Shown here in pieces: positions 1 through 6,132 of a DNA stretch of 6,493 bases (positions within the stretch are counted from its first letter, which is position 1; the number at the start of each line of letters is the position of its first letter). The DNA is from an uncultured Eubacteriales bacterium (GTDB lineage: Bacteria > Bacillota > Clostridia > Oscillospirales > Acutalibacteraceae). The DNA is taken from positions 1 to 6,493 of the forward strand of contig OMRJ01000085.1 in the NCBI GenBank assembly GCA_900313475.1, given 5' to 3'. A program made the position numbers and the translations under genes. Below the pieces are notes generated by a model. The model ran no database searches. It was not told the origin of the DNA and was given only the letters and a program-made list of their open reading frames with translations.

Positions 1-66
1 CGGTGCGGCTGCCGCAAAGATTATCAGCACGGCAAGAAAAACGGATATTATTTTGATTTTTTTCAT
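1..66 (-). CDS. N-terminus of an exported protein of unknown function (partial)
   Basis: The first 22 codons of a leftward gene are visible; the rest lies beyond the left edge. They read MKKIKIISVFLAVLIIFAAA and then AP. This is a typical Sec signal peptide: a basic start (KKIK), a hydrophobic core of about 12 residues, and an alanine-rich end that could be cut by signal peptidase I. No lipobox cysteine is seen before the edge, though one could follow. The start is supported by an AGGTGA ribosome binding site (complement of 73-78) six bases upstream and by a good promoter at 113-141. The gene follows the rhamnosidase-like gene on the same strand after 118 bp. It could belong to the same sugar-use locus, but nothing of its mature domain is visible, so no function is assigned. 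Confidence 0.75.
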   Translation of the reverse strand, partial: MKKIKIISVFLAVLIIFAAAAP

Positions 67-112
67 CAGTGTTCACCTACAAAAAATGTTTAGATCAAAC
101 GATACACTGCTA

Positions 113-141
113 ATAATACATTGAAATGCATTAAAAGTCAA
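113..141 (-). promoter_or_regulatory. sigma-A type promoter for the exported-protein gene
   Basis: Read leftward, a TTGACT -35 box (complement of 136-141) is followed after exactly 17 bases by a TATTAT -10 box (complement of 113-118). Each differs from consensus at one position. Transcription would start near 106 and give a leader of about 40 bases before the ATG at 66. The gene at the left edge therefore probably has its own promoter and does not depend only on read-through from the glycoside hydrolase gene. No terminator-like hairpin with a T run is visible between that gene's stop (185) and this promoter. Confidence 0.7.
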
Positions 142-184
142 TCGGAAAATAGCGGAAAAACGGTCTTTGCGCAGAAAAATGTAT

Positions 185-2341
185 TTATTCCTCCGACGCC
201 GTATTTTTTTCCGCTTCGCTCAGCAGCACCGCCGCGTACGAAGCGAAGCCGTGGCAGCGGCTTGCTCCGCCCTGCAAATGTTCCCAAAGAGTGCCGGTTT
301 GTTCCGCCATCGGAAGGAACAGGTCTGCGGCTTCTTTTCTGACTTTATCGTACCGCTTATCGTTTAAAAGCAACTGAAGTCTTAAGTAACAGCCGATAAA
401 AACATTTGATGCGCACACGTTCGGATAAACTTTTTCACAGTCCCTGCCGGGGCCGAACTCGTTCAGCAGCTTTGCCCACAGCTCGGGGTATTTGTCTTTT
501 GAAGCTGTTTTGCTGAAAAAAGCATAATACTGACACGTTTCCGAAATATTGTCCGTGAGCTTGAGTATTCCGTCTTCCCGCACGGCGTTGTCGTGAAAAA
601 ATTCTCCGTCAAAGCTGTTTTTGCACACGGTCATACGGACTTTTTCGGCTTTTTCCGCGAAGCTGCCGTCGCCGTAAAGGTTTGCAACCGCATCGAGGAA
701 CATCGAATAGAGCATGTTTGACGGATAATTTACGCCGTTTACAAAGCTGTTTGCTTTCGACCATTCAACAAATACCCATCCTTTGAGGTTTTCGAGAAGT
801 CCGTCTGAATTTTCAAGCTTTTCAAAGTATTTCGCGAGAGAATACAGCTTCGGCTTTGCTTTTTCGGCAATCGACATGTCCTCCGTGCGGCTCATGCGGT
901 CGTTCAGCTCGATCGCGCACCACATCGCCCAGTTGGGAATATAGACGCCGTCGTAATGGTCGGCGGGATAGCACATCGGCAGCATTCCGTCGGGAATGTG
1001 GGAAAAAGAATCGGGCAGGACAAAATTTTCGAGGAATGCGTCTTCGACATCTGTTTTGCCTGTAAGATATTTTTCGGTGCGTGCCGTGAAAAAGCTGTCG
1101 CAGAGCCACCCCGCACGCTCACGAGACGGGCAGTCCATAAAGATATCGGTTGCGCACTGACGGAAAGTGCTTACGGCGGCATTGTAAATTTTCTGCAATT
1201 TTTTATCATTTGAAACCGGACGGTGTGTTATAAGCGCGTCGGGAAACTTTTCGGCATAGAGCGACACATTCGTCACAAGAGTCGGTGCATACATAGACAC
1301 AACGGAAATGTATTTAAACGTGTAAGGCTCAAACGACACAAGGTCGTAGCTTCTGCCGCCCTGAACGCTCCACTGCACAACATTCGAGCATCCGTCGGAG
1401 GCGGGCTCCGTTACTCCGTTTTCGTTGAGACGTTCGCCGAATACAGCATACAGCACCGCATCGTGCTGTGCCGTTACCGACAGGCGGATGTATCCCGTCG
1501 TGTTCTCTCCCATGTCATAGACCGCGAAGCTGTTTGTTCCGAGCTCTGTAGAACCGGCGGGTGTTTTTTCGTTTTCCGTAACCGTCGGCGCGTAGGCGTA
1601 AAGCTCGTTTATCGGATTTGCATCAAGCATATCCGGAGTAAAGCCCTTGAGCCTTTCACCGATATCCGAAAAGCTGCGATCGTCGTATTTTCGCACTTTG
1701 TCGGACTTCAACGGAATCAGGATACCCTTTGAAATTATGTGTTTCGCTTTTTCCTCGGTGTGTTCCGGATAAGGCGTTGTTTGCGTTATGAATTTCTTTT
1801 CTCCGCACTTTTCGAGCGTAATCGGCTTATACCGATCGTCGGAGCCGTTCATAAAGCCGTCATACCATGCGTTGAGAACACAGCACTCCGTGAACGGGCG
1901 CTGGAACGAATAACGCATAACTCTCTGCAAGCGTCCGTTAAAGCGTGCCGCTTCAAAATCCTTGCAGCCCGTGGCGTATTTTATTCCGCCGTCGGCAACA
2001 ATCTCCGCACACAGGAAAGAAGGCTCATCGAGTAGATAAAAGCTGTTTGAATTGTAGCCGGCGACTATTATCGCAACAGTGTTCTCATTTGCCGCGAGCT
2101 TGGGTGCAAGGTCAAAGTCACCTACTCTGTAAAAGCCGTGCGCGGCGCGCGCGGGGCCTGCGGCGAAAAACTCTCCGTTGACAAAAATCTGATATCTTGA
2201 GCTTGCCGCGATGTGTATGTGCGCATCGTCCGTGCGAGGGAGCTTGCCTCTGAAAATGAGCGAGACGTTCATTTCTTCGGAGCGTCCTTTTTCCCACACG
2301 GGAACTGCGCTGATAAATTTACGGGTTGTTGAAACGGACAT
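185..2341 (-). CDS. Family 78 glycoside hydrolase, alpha-L-rhamnosidase-like, cytoplasmic
   Basis: The 718-residue product resembles GH78 alpha-L-rhamnosidases, inverting enzymes that release terminal L-rhamnose from glycosides. An N-terminal beta-sandwich (about 25-120, with FVNGEFFAAGPA near 53-64) is followed by a second beta region with DMGENTTGY at 276-284 and FGERLNENG at 301-309. An alpha/alpha-barrel catalytic region covers about 375-690. The motif DCPSRERAGWLCD gives D403, E408 and D415. These have the same spacing as the substrate-binding and general-acid residues of characterised GH78 enzymes, with E408 as the likely acid. E687 in TLWEHL fits the general base. Only 31 residues follow E687, so the usual C-terminal beta-sandwich is missing. 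There is no signal peptide, so it probably acts on imported rhamnosides. The start at 2341 is chosen because GGGAGG lies just upstream and the predicted transcript begins near 2365. Substrate is inferred from family only; a related sugar is possible. Confidence 0.85.
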   Translation of the reverse strand: MSVSTTRKFISAVPVWEKGRSEEMNVSLIFRGKLPRTDDAHIHIAASSRYQIFVNGEFFAAGPARAAHGFYRVGDFDLAPKLAANENTVAIIVAGYNSNSFYLLDEPSFLCAEIVADGGIKYATGCKDFEAARFNGRLQRVMRYSFQRPFTECCVLNAWYDGFMNGSDDRYKPITLEKCGEKKFITQTTPYPEHTEEKAKHIISKGILIPLKSDKVRKYDDRSFSDIGERLKGFTPDMLDANPINELYAYAPTVTENEKTPAGSTELGTNSFAVYDMGENTTGYIRLSVTAQHDAVLYAVFGERLNENGVTEPASDGCSNVVQWSVQGGRSYDLVSFEPYTFKYISVVSMYAPTLVTNVSLYAEKFPDALITHRPVSNDKKLQKIYNAAVSTFRQCATDIFMDCPSRERAGWLCDSFFTARTEKYLTGKTDVEDAFLENFVLPDSFSHIPDGMLPMCYPADHYDGVYIPNWAMWCAIELNDRMSRTEDMSIAEKAKPKLYSLAKYFEKLENSDGLLENLKGWVFVEWSKANSFVNGVNYPSNMLYSMFLDAVANLYGDGSFAEKAEKVRMTVCKNSFDGEFFHDNAVREDGILKLTDNISETCQYYAFFSKTASKDKYPELWAKLLNEFGPGRDCEKVYPNVCASNVFIGCYLRLQLLLNDKRYDKVRKEAADLFLPMAEQTGTLWEHLQGGASRCHGFASYAAVLLSEAEKNTASEE

Positions 2342-2349
2342 TTTCTTTT

Positions 2350-2355
2350 CCTCCC
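2350..2355 (-). promoter_or_regulatory. Ribosome binding site that fixes the glycoside hydrolase start
   Basis: Read leftward, GGGAGG ends eight bases before the ATG at 2341 when aligned on its GGAGG core. It lies inside the ten-codon extension that would result from using the earlier in-frame ATG at 2371, and so it argues for the shorter protein. Confidence 0.8.
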
Positions 2356-2371
2356 ATTGTCGAGTATGCAT

Positions 2372-2400
2372 ATTCTAATACAAAGCCAACCGAAAATCAA
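2372..2400 (-). promoter_or_regulatory. sigma-A type promoter for the glycoside hydrolase gene
   Basis: Read leftward, TTGATT (complement of 2395-2400) and TAGAAT (complement of 2372-2377) are separated by 17 bases. Transcription would start near 2365, giving a leader of about 24 bases. The ATG at 2371 would then lie upstream of the transcript. An 8-bp palindrome, TATGCATA (2365-2372), overlaps the end of the -10 box and the expected start point and could be a repressor contact, but it is short. Confidence 0.6.
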
Positions 2401-2485
2401 CCCCGCGCGCACCGTCCGTGCGAGATGTGACCCTAAGTGCAAATCAAATATCTATAATAAATATTTAATTCATACTTGATTTTCG
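2391..2485. repeat. 10-bp inverted repeat spanning both divergent -35 boxes
   Basis: CGAAAATCAA at 2391-2400 is the exact reverse complement of TTGATTTTCG at 2476-2485. The arms contain the -35 boxes of the leftward and rightward promoters and are 75 bp apart. The six bases of each -35 box contribute to the match, so only four further bases per arm are independent. It may be a shared regulator site or chance. Confidence 0.4.
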
Positions 2486-2504
2486 CAAAAAGGTAATATA
2501 TACT
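2476..2504 (+). promoter_or_regulatory. sigma-A type promoter for nth-secA
   Basis: TTGATT at 2476-2481 and TATACT at 2499-2504 are separated by 17 bases, giving a predicted transcription start near 2511. The leader to the nth start at 2623 would be about 112 bases. No other good promoter is seen ahead of secA, so this one probably drives both genes. Confidence 0.6.
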
Positions 2505-2548
2505 TATTGTACCGAATCGGCGGCGGAATATTTTTCCGTGCGATGCGG

Positions 2549-2581
2549 TTTGCCGTTCCGATATAAACGGCGGACGGCAAA
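2549..2581 (+). other. Hairpin in the nth leader
   Basis: TTTGCCGTTCCG (2549-2560) pairs with CGGACGGCAAA (2571-2581) through 11 base pairs with one bulged T, leaving a 10-base loop. A smaller 5-bp hairpin (CGGAA/TTCCG, 2524-2538) precedes it. No run of T follows either one, so they are not intrinsic terminators. They fall in the predicted 5' untranslated region and could affect mRNA stability or translation. I match neither to a known riboswitch. Confidence 0.45.
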
Positions 2582-2611
2582 TGAAAAAAATCGACCGGTT
2601 GTCAGCTGAAC

Positions 2612-2616
2612 GGAGG
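2612..2616 (+). promoter_or_regulatory. Ribosome binding site that fixes the nth start
   Basis: GGAGG lies six bases before the ATG at 2623. It is inside the reading frame extended from the ATG at 2581, which has no such site close upstream. Translation therefore starts at 2623. Confidence 0.85.
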
Positions 2617-2622
2617 TATGTA

Positions 2623-3342
2623 ATGAAACCGCGTGAGAAAGCCGCGATTGCGGTCGGGCTTCTGAAAAAGGAATATCCCGATGCGATATGCTCGCTCACC
2701 GAAACGGAGCCTTTCCGTCTTCTTGTCGCGGTGCGGCTGTCGGCGCAGTGCACCGACAAGAGGGTTAATGAGGTGACTCCCGTTTTGTTCCGCGTTTTTC
2801 CGACGACGGAAGCGATGGCTGCCGCAAAGGTTGAAGACGTTGAGAGAATAATCCGTCCGTGCGGATTCTATCACGGCAAGGCGCGTGATATAGTGGAGTG
2901 CGCAAATGTGCTGCTGAACGAATACGGCGGTGTTATTCCCGACGATATCGACACGCTTACAAGGCTGCCGGGAGTGGGGCGTAAAACGGCAAATTTGCTC
3001 GTCGGCGACCTGTACGGCGGAAATGCCGTGGTGTGCGACACGCATTTTATAAGAATTATGCGCCGACTCGGATTTACCGATACCTCCGATCCCATGAAAA
3101 CGGAAAAGATCATGCGTCCGCTTTTGCCTCCCGACGAAAGCAACGACTTTTGCCACAGATGCGTGCTTCACGGCAGAGCCGTGTGCCGTGCCCGCGGAGC
3201 AAAATGCGGAGAATGCGTTCTTAAGGATATCTGCGAAGAATTTAAAAATACGGCGGAGCAGCCCGGTTCGGCACAGACCGAAAACACACGCCGCAAAACC
3301 GAAAAAACCGAAAGGAAGAAAAAACAGAATGTCACTGCTTAA
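2623..3342 (+). CDS. nth: Endonuclease III (DNA glycosylase/AP lyase)
   Basis: The product has 239 residues and is the bifunctional base-excision repair enzyme that removes oxidised pyrimidines from DNA and cuts at the abasic site. LSAQCTDKRVNEVT (39-52) is the conserved N-terminal helix region. The helix-hairpin-helix LPGVGRKTAN (115-124) carries the Schiff-base lysine K121. CDTH (138-141) carries the catalytic aspartate D139. C188, C195, C198 and C204 have the exact C-x6-C-x2-C-x5-C spacing of the family's [4Fe-4S] cluster, so the protein looks fully active. After the cluster there is an unusual Lys/Arg-rich tail (about 210-239) that makes it longer than the 211-residue E. coli enzyme. Its last codons overlap the start of secA by 14 bp and contain secA's ribosome binding site. 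Related MutY and AlkA-type glycosylases fit less well because the whole catalytic set is Nth-like. Confidence 0.95.
   Translation: MKPREKAAIAVGLLKKEYPDAICSLTETEPFRLLVAVRLSAQCTDKRVNEVTPVLFRVFPTTEAMAAAKVEDVERIIRPCGFYHGKARDIVECANVLLNEYGGVIPDDIDTLTRLPGVGRKTANLLVGDLYGGNAVVCDTHFIRIMRRLGFTDTSDPMKTEKIMRPLLPPDESNDFCHRCVLHGRAVCRARGAKCGECVLKDICEEFKNTAEQPGSAQTENTRRKTEKTERKKKQNVTA
3313..3318 (+). promoter_or_regulatory. Ribosome binding site for secA inside nth
   Basis: AGGAAG lies ten bases before the secA ATG at 3329, within the 3' end of nth. Ribosomes finishing nth at 3342 stop 14 bases past the secA start, an arrangement that suits translational coupling. The site supports 3329 over the in-frame ATG at 3188. 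Confidence 0.7.
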
Positions 3343-6052
3343 AAAACTGTTCGGAGATTACTCTAAAAAAGAGATAAAACGGAACGAACCCATTGTTAAG
3401 AAAGTGCTTGCGCTCGACGAAGCGATGACGAAGCTCACCGATGACGAGCTGAAAGCAAAAACGGAAGAATTTAAGAGCCGTCTCAAAAACGGCGAAACAA
3501 CCGAGGAGATTCTCCCCGAAGCGTTTGCCGTCTGCCGCGAAGCCGCATGGCGAGTGCTCAATATGAAGCATTTCCCGGTGCAGATCGCCGGCGGCATCGT
3601 CCTTCATCAGGGCAGAATCGCCGAAATGAAAACAGGTGAGGGCAAAACGCTTGTCGCAACGCTGCCCGCATATTTGAATGCCTTGACGGGCAACGGCGTG
3701 CACATCGTTACGGTCAACGATTACCTTGCAAAGCGTGACTCGGAGTGGATGGGCAAAATATTCCGTTTCCTCGGTCTTTCCGTCGGTCTTATTATACACG
3801 AAAAGAGCAATGCGGAGCGCCGTGCGGCATACGCCTCCGATATAACCTACGGTACCAATAACGAGATGGGCTTCGATTATCTGCGTGACAACATGGTAAC
3901 ATATAAAGAAGACCGCGTTCAGCGCGGTCATGCCTATGCCATTGTAGATGAAGTGGACTCGATCCTTATAGACGAAGCCAGAACTCCTCTTATCATCTCC
4001 GGACACGGCGACAAATCATCCGACCTTTACAGGATTGCCGACGAATTTGCAAAGCGTCTGAAATCAAAGCGTATAACCGAGGTCGACGCGAAGAAAGATA
4101 TAGAAGACATTATAGATCCCGATACCGACTATATTGTTGACGAAAAGGCGAAAACCGCCACTCTTACCAAAAAAGGTATTGCCGCGGCGGAGGAGTTTTT
4201 CGGTGTAGACAACCTCATGGATGCCGAAAACCTTACGGTACAGCACCATATCAATCAGGCTATCAAGGCGCGCGGAGTTATGCGCCGCGACATAGATTAC
4301 GTCGTTAAGGACGGCGAAGTGCTCATAGTCGACGAGTTTACGGGGCGCATCATGCTCGGCAGACGCTATAACGAAGGACTTCATCAGGCAATAGAAGCAA
4401 AGGAAGGCGTCAATGTCCGTCAGGAATCGAAAACCCTTGCGACGATTACATTCCAAAACTACTTCCGTCTTTATAAAAAGCTGTCCGGTATGACCGGTAC
4501 GGCTATGACGGAGAGTGAAGAATTTAACGAGATATACTCCCTTGACGTCGTTGAAATCCCCACAAATAAGCCGATGATACGCCATGATTGGGACGACGTT
4601 ATGTATAAGACCGAAAAAGGTAAGTTTGCCGCCATCATCGAACAGGTGAAGGAGTGTCACGCCAAGGGGCAGCCCGTGCTTGTCGGTACGGTCAGCATCG
4701 AAAAGTCGGAGCAGCTGTCCGCCGCTCTCAAGCGTGCCGGAATAAAGCATGAGGTACTGAATGCAAAACAGCATGAACGCGAAGCGGAGATAGTCGCACA
4801 GGCGGGCAAGCTCGGCGCAGTTACGATAGCTACCAACATGGCGGGGCGCGGAACCGACATTATTCTCGGCGGTAACGCCGAATACATGGCAAAGGCGGAA
4901 ATGCGCAAAATGCAGATTCCGGAGGAGCTTATCGTGGAAGCCACGGGCTTTTCGGAGACGGACGACGAAGCAATCCTTGAAGCGCGCCGTACTTTTGCCG
5001 AACTCGAATCAAAATACAAGCAGCTCATGTCGGGCGAGGCGGACGAAGTCCGTGCCGCCGGCGGTCTGTTTATTCTCGGCACCGTGCGCCATGAGTCAAG
5101 GCGAATCGACAATCAGCTCCGCGGACGTGCGGGACGTCAGGGCGACCCCGGCGAGAGCCGCTTCTATCTGTCGGCGGAGGACGATATCATGCGTCTTTTC
5201 GCGGGCGACAGATTCTATAAGACGCTCGACATGTTTAAGATAGGTGATGATGTCGCTATTGAGGCAAAACTGTTTTCAAACTCCGTTGAGATGGCGCAGA
5301 AGCGCGTTGAATCGAACAACTTTGCGATAAGAAAGAACGTGCTTCAATACGACGACGTCATGAACAAGCAGCGTGAGATAATTTACAGTCAACGCAATCA
5401 GGTGCTTGACGGAGTGGATATGGACGCTGCTGTCCGTAAGATGATAACCGAATCCATTGCCGATGCCGTTGATTTTTACTGCCCCGCGTCCCACCACAAA
5501 AACGACTGGAACACTGCCGGGCTTTCGGGCAAATACATGTGGCTTCTCGGTGATACGGAGCTTCCCGATGCCGATAAACCGTCGGATATCCGCGATTTCA
5601 TGACCTCACGCGCGATAGGCATCCTCGATGCAAAGACCGAGGAATACGGCAGAGATACTATGCTGAGCCTCGAACACAAGATACTTATATACAATGTCGA
5701 CGTCAACTGGATGGATCACATCGACGCCATGGATCAGCTTAAACGCTCGATAGGTCTTCGCGCCTATGCACAACAGGATCCCGTCGTTGCGTTCCGTCAG
5801 GAGGGCTATGACATGTTTGACGAGATGACGATGGCTATCCGTGAGGGTACGGTGAAAATGCTGCTCACCGCGGTGGTTCGCTCGGAGGAGGATCTTAAAC
5901 GTGAGGAATCCGTTAAAGTGACCTCGCTTTCGGGCACCTCCGACGGCACGACAAAAAAACAGCCGGTTCGCAACAAGGGGCAGAAGATCGGCAGAAACGA
6001 TCCGTGTCCGTGCGGCAGCGGCAAAAAATATAAGCACTGCTGCGGCAGATAA
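3329..6052 (+). CDS. secA: Protein translocase ATPase subunit SecA
   Basis: The product has 907 residues. It is the motor that binds preproteins and drives them through the SecYEG membrane channel by ATP hydrolysis. The first nucleotide-binding domain has Walker A GEGKT at 103-107 and the DEVD box at 207-210. The preprotein cross-linking region follows, then LSGMTGTA. The second nucleotide-binding domain has TNMAGRGTD at 502-510 and the arginine-rich LRGRAGRQGDPG from 597. Helical scaffold and wing regions follow. The C-terminus is a SEC-C zinc motif, DPCPCGSGKKYKHCC, with C893, C895, C904 and C905. About 60 residues between GGN (514-516) and AGGLFILG (from 577) form an insertion known from clostridial SecA proteins; it explains the extra length over the 841-residue Bacillus subtilis protein. 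The start MSLLKKLFGDYS matches the family's usual N-terminus. The reading frame stays open upstream to 3188, but those 47 codons lie within nth and lack SecA character. Transcription is probably shared with nth. Confidence 0.98.
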   Translation: MSLLKKLFGDYSKKEIKRNEPIVKKVLALDEAMTKLTDDELKAKTEEFKSRLKNGETTEEILPEAFAVCREAAWRVLNMKHFPVQIAGGIVLHQGRIAEMKTGEGKTLVATLPAYLNALTGNGVHIVTVNDYLAKRDSEWMGKIFRFLGLSVGLIIHEKSNAERRAAYASDITYGTNNEMGFDYLRDNMVTYKEDRVQRGHAYAIVDEVDSILIDEARTPLIISGHGDKSSDLYRIADEFAKRLKSKRITEVDAKKDIEDIIDPDTDYIVDEKAKTATLTKKGIAAAEEFFGVDNLMDAENLTVQHHINQAIKARGVMRRDIDYVVKDGEVLIVDEFTGRIMLGRRYNEGLHQAIEAKEGVNVRQESKTLATITFQNYFRLYKKLSGMTGTAMTESEEFNEIYSLDVVEIPTNKPMIRHDWDDVMYKTEKGKFAAIIEQVKECHAKGQPVLVGTVSIEKSEQLSAALKRAGIKHEVLNAKQHEREAEIVAQAGKLGAVTIATNMAGRGTDIILGGNAEYMAKAEMRKMQIPEELIVEATGFSETDDEAILEARRTFAELESKYKQLMSGEADEVRAAGGLFILGTVRHESRRIDNQLRGRAGRQGDPGESRFYLSAEDDIMRLFAGDRFYKTLDMFKIGDDVAIEAKLFSNSVEMAQKRVESNNFAIRKNVLQYDDVMNKQREIIYSQRNQVLDGVDMDAAVRKMITESIADAVDFYCPASHHKNDWNTAGLSGKYMWLLGDTELPDADKPSDIRDFMTSRAIGILDAKTEEYGRDTMLSLEHKILIYNVDVNWMDHIDAMDQLKRSIGLRAYAQQDPVVAFRQEGYDMFDEMTMAIREGTVKMLLTAVVRSEEDLKREESVKVTSLSGTSDGTTKKQPVRNKGQKIGRNDPCPCGSGKKYKHCCGR

Positions 6053-6062
6053 GCTTTTTCGG

Positions 6063-6103
6063 TAGGCTGACGGGCGGCATGGGTTCGAATCCCGTCAGCC
6101 TAA
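6063..6103 (+). other. tRNA-like hairpin with acceptor stem and T-arm only
   Basis: TAGGCTGACGGG (6063-6074) and CCCGTCAGCCTA (6091-6102) are perfect 12-bp complements around a 16-base loop. The right part reads as the 3' end of a tRNA: T-arm ATGGG-TTCGAAT-CCCGT (6079-6095), 3' acceptor strand CAGCCTA (6096-6102), then A6103 in the discriminator position. The matching 5' acceptor strand TAGGCTG is at 6063-6069, but only nine bases (6070-6078) lie where the D-arm, anticodon arm and variable region should be. It therefore cannot be a decoding tRNA, and no CCA follows. It could be a tRNA remnant, a processing site for RNase Z or RNase P, or a plain hairpin. There is no T run after it, so an intrinsic terminator is unlikely. 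It begins 11 bases after the secA stop codon. Confidence 0.55.
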
Positions 6104-6132
6104 ACGTGAAATGTCCGACTGGAGGTTTTTAT

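Noticed and set aside
1223..1732. Rightward open frame opposite the glycoside hydrolase gene
   Set aside because: It lies antisense to a well-supported coding region, has no recognisable domain or ribosome binding site, and its composition fits a mirror of the real gene.
2342..2371. Longer glycoside hydrolase starting at the ATG at 2371
   Set aside because: The strong GGGAGG site falls within the ten extra codons and the predicted transcript starts near 2365, so the ATG at 2341 is preferred.
2453..2458. Perfect TATAAT as an alternative rightward promoter
   Set aside because: No acceptable -35 box is found 16-18 bases upstream; the best match (GTGACC, 2427-2432) is 20 bases away. It is kept only as a weak alternative to the promoter at 2476-2504.
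2581..2622. nth starting at the ATG at 2581
   Set aside because: It has no nearby ribosome binding site and sits at the foot of the leader hairpin; GGAGG six bases before 2623 and the family's N-terminus support the later start.
3188..3328. 47-residue N-terminal extension of SecA
   Set aside because: It lies wholly inside nth in another frame, reads as Arg/Lys-rich noise, and MSLLKKLFGDYS at 3329 is the usual SecA start with a site upstream.
4064..4774. Leftward open frame of 236 codons opposite secA
   Set aside because: It is antisense to the conserved core of secA, with no motif or start signal of its own.
6063..6103. Functional tRNA or tmRNA gene
   Set aside because: Only acceptor and T-arm pairing exist; there is no D-arm, anticodon arm, CCA or tag reading frame, and the element is about 41 bases long.
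6063..6110. Intrinsic terminator after secA
   Set aside because: The stem is strong, but it is followed by AAACGTGAAA with no T run; read leftward there is no T run after it either.
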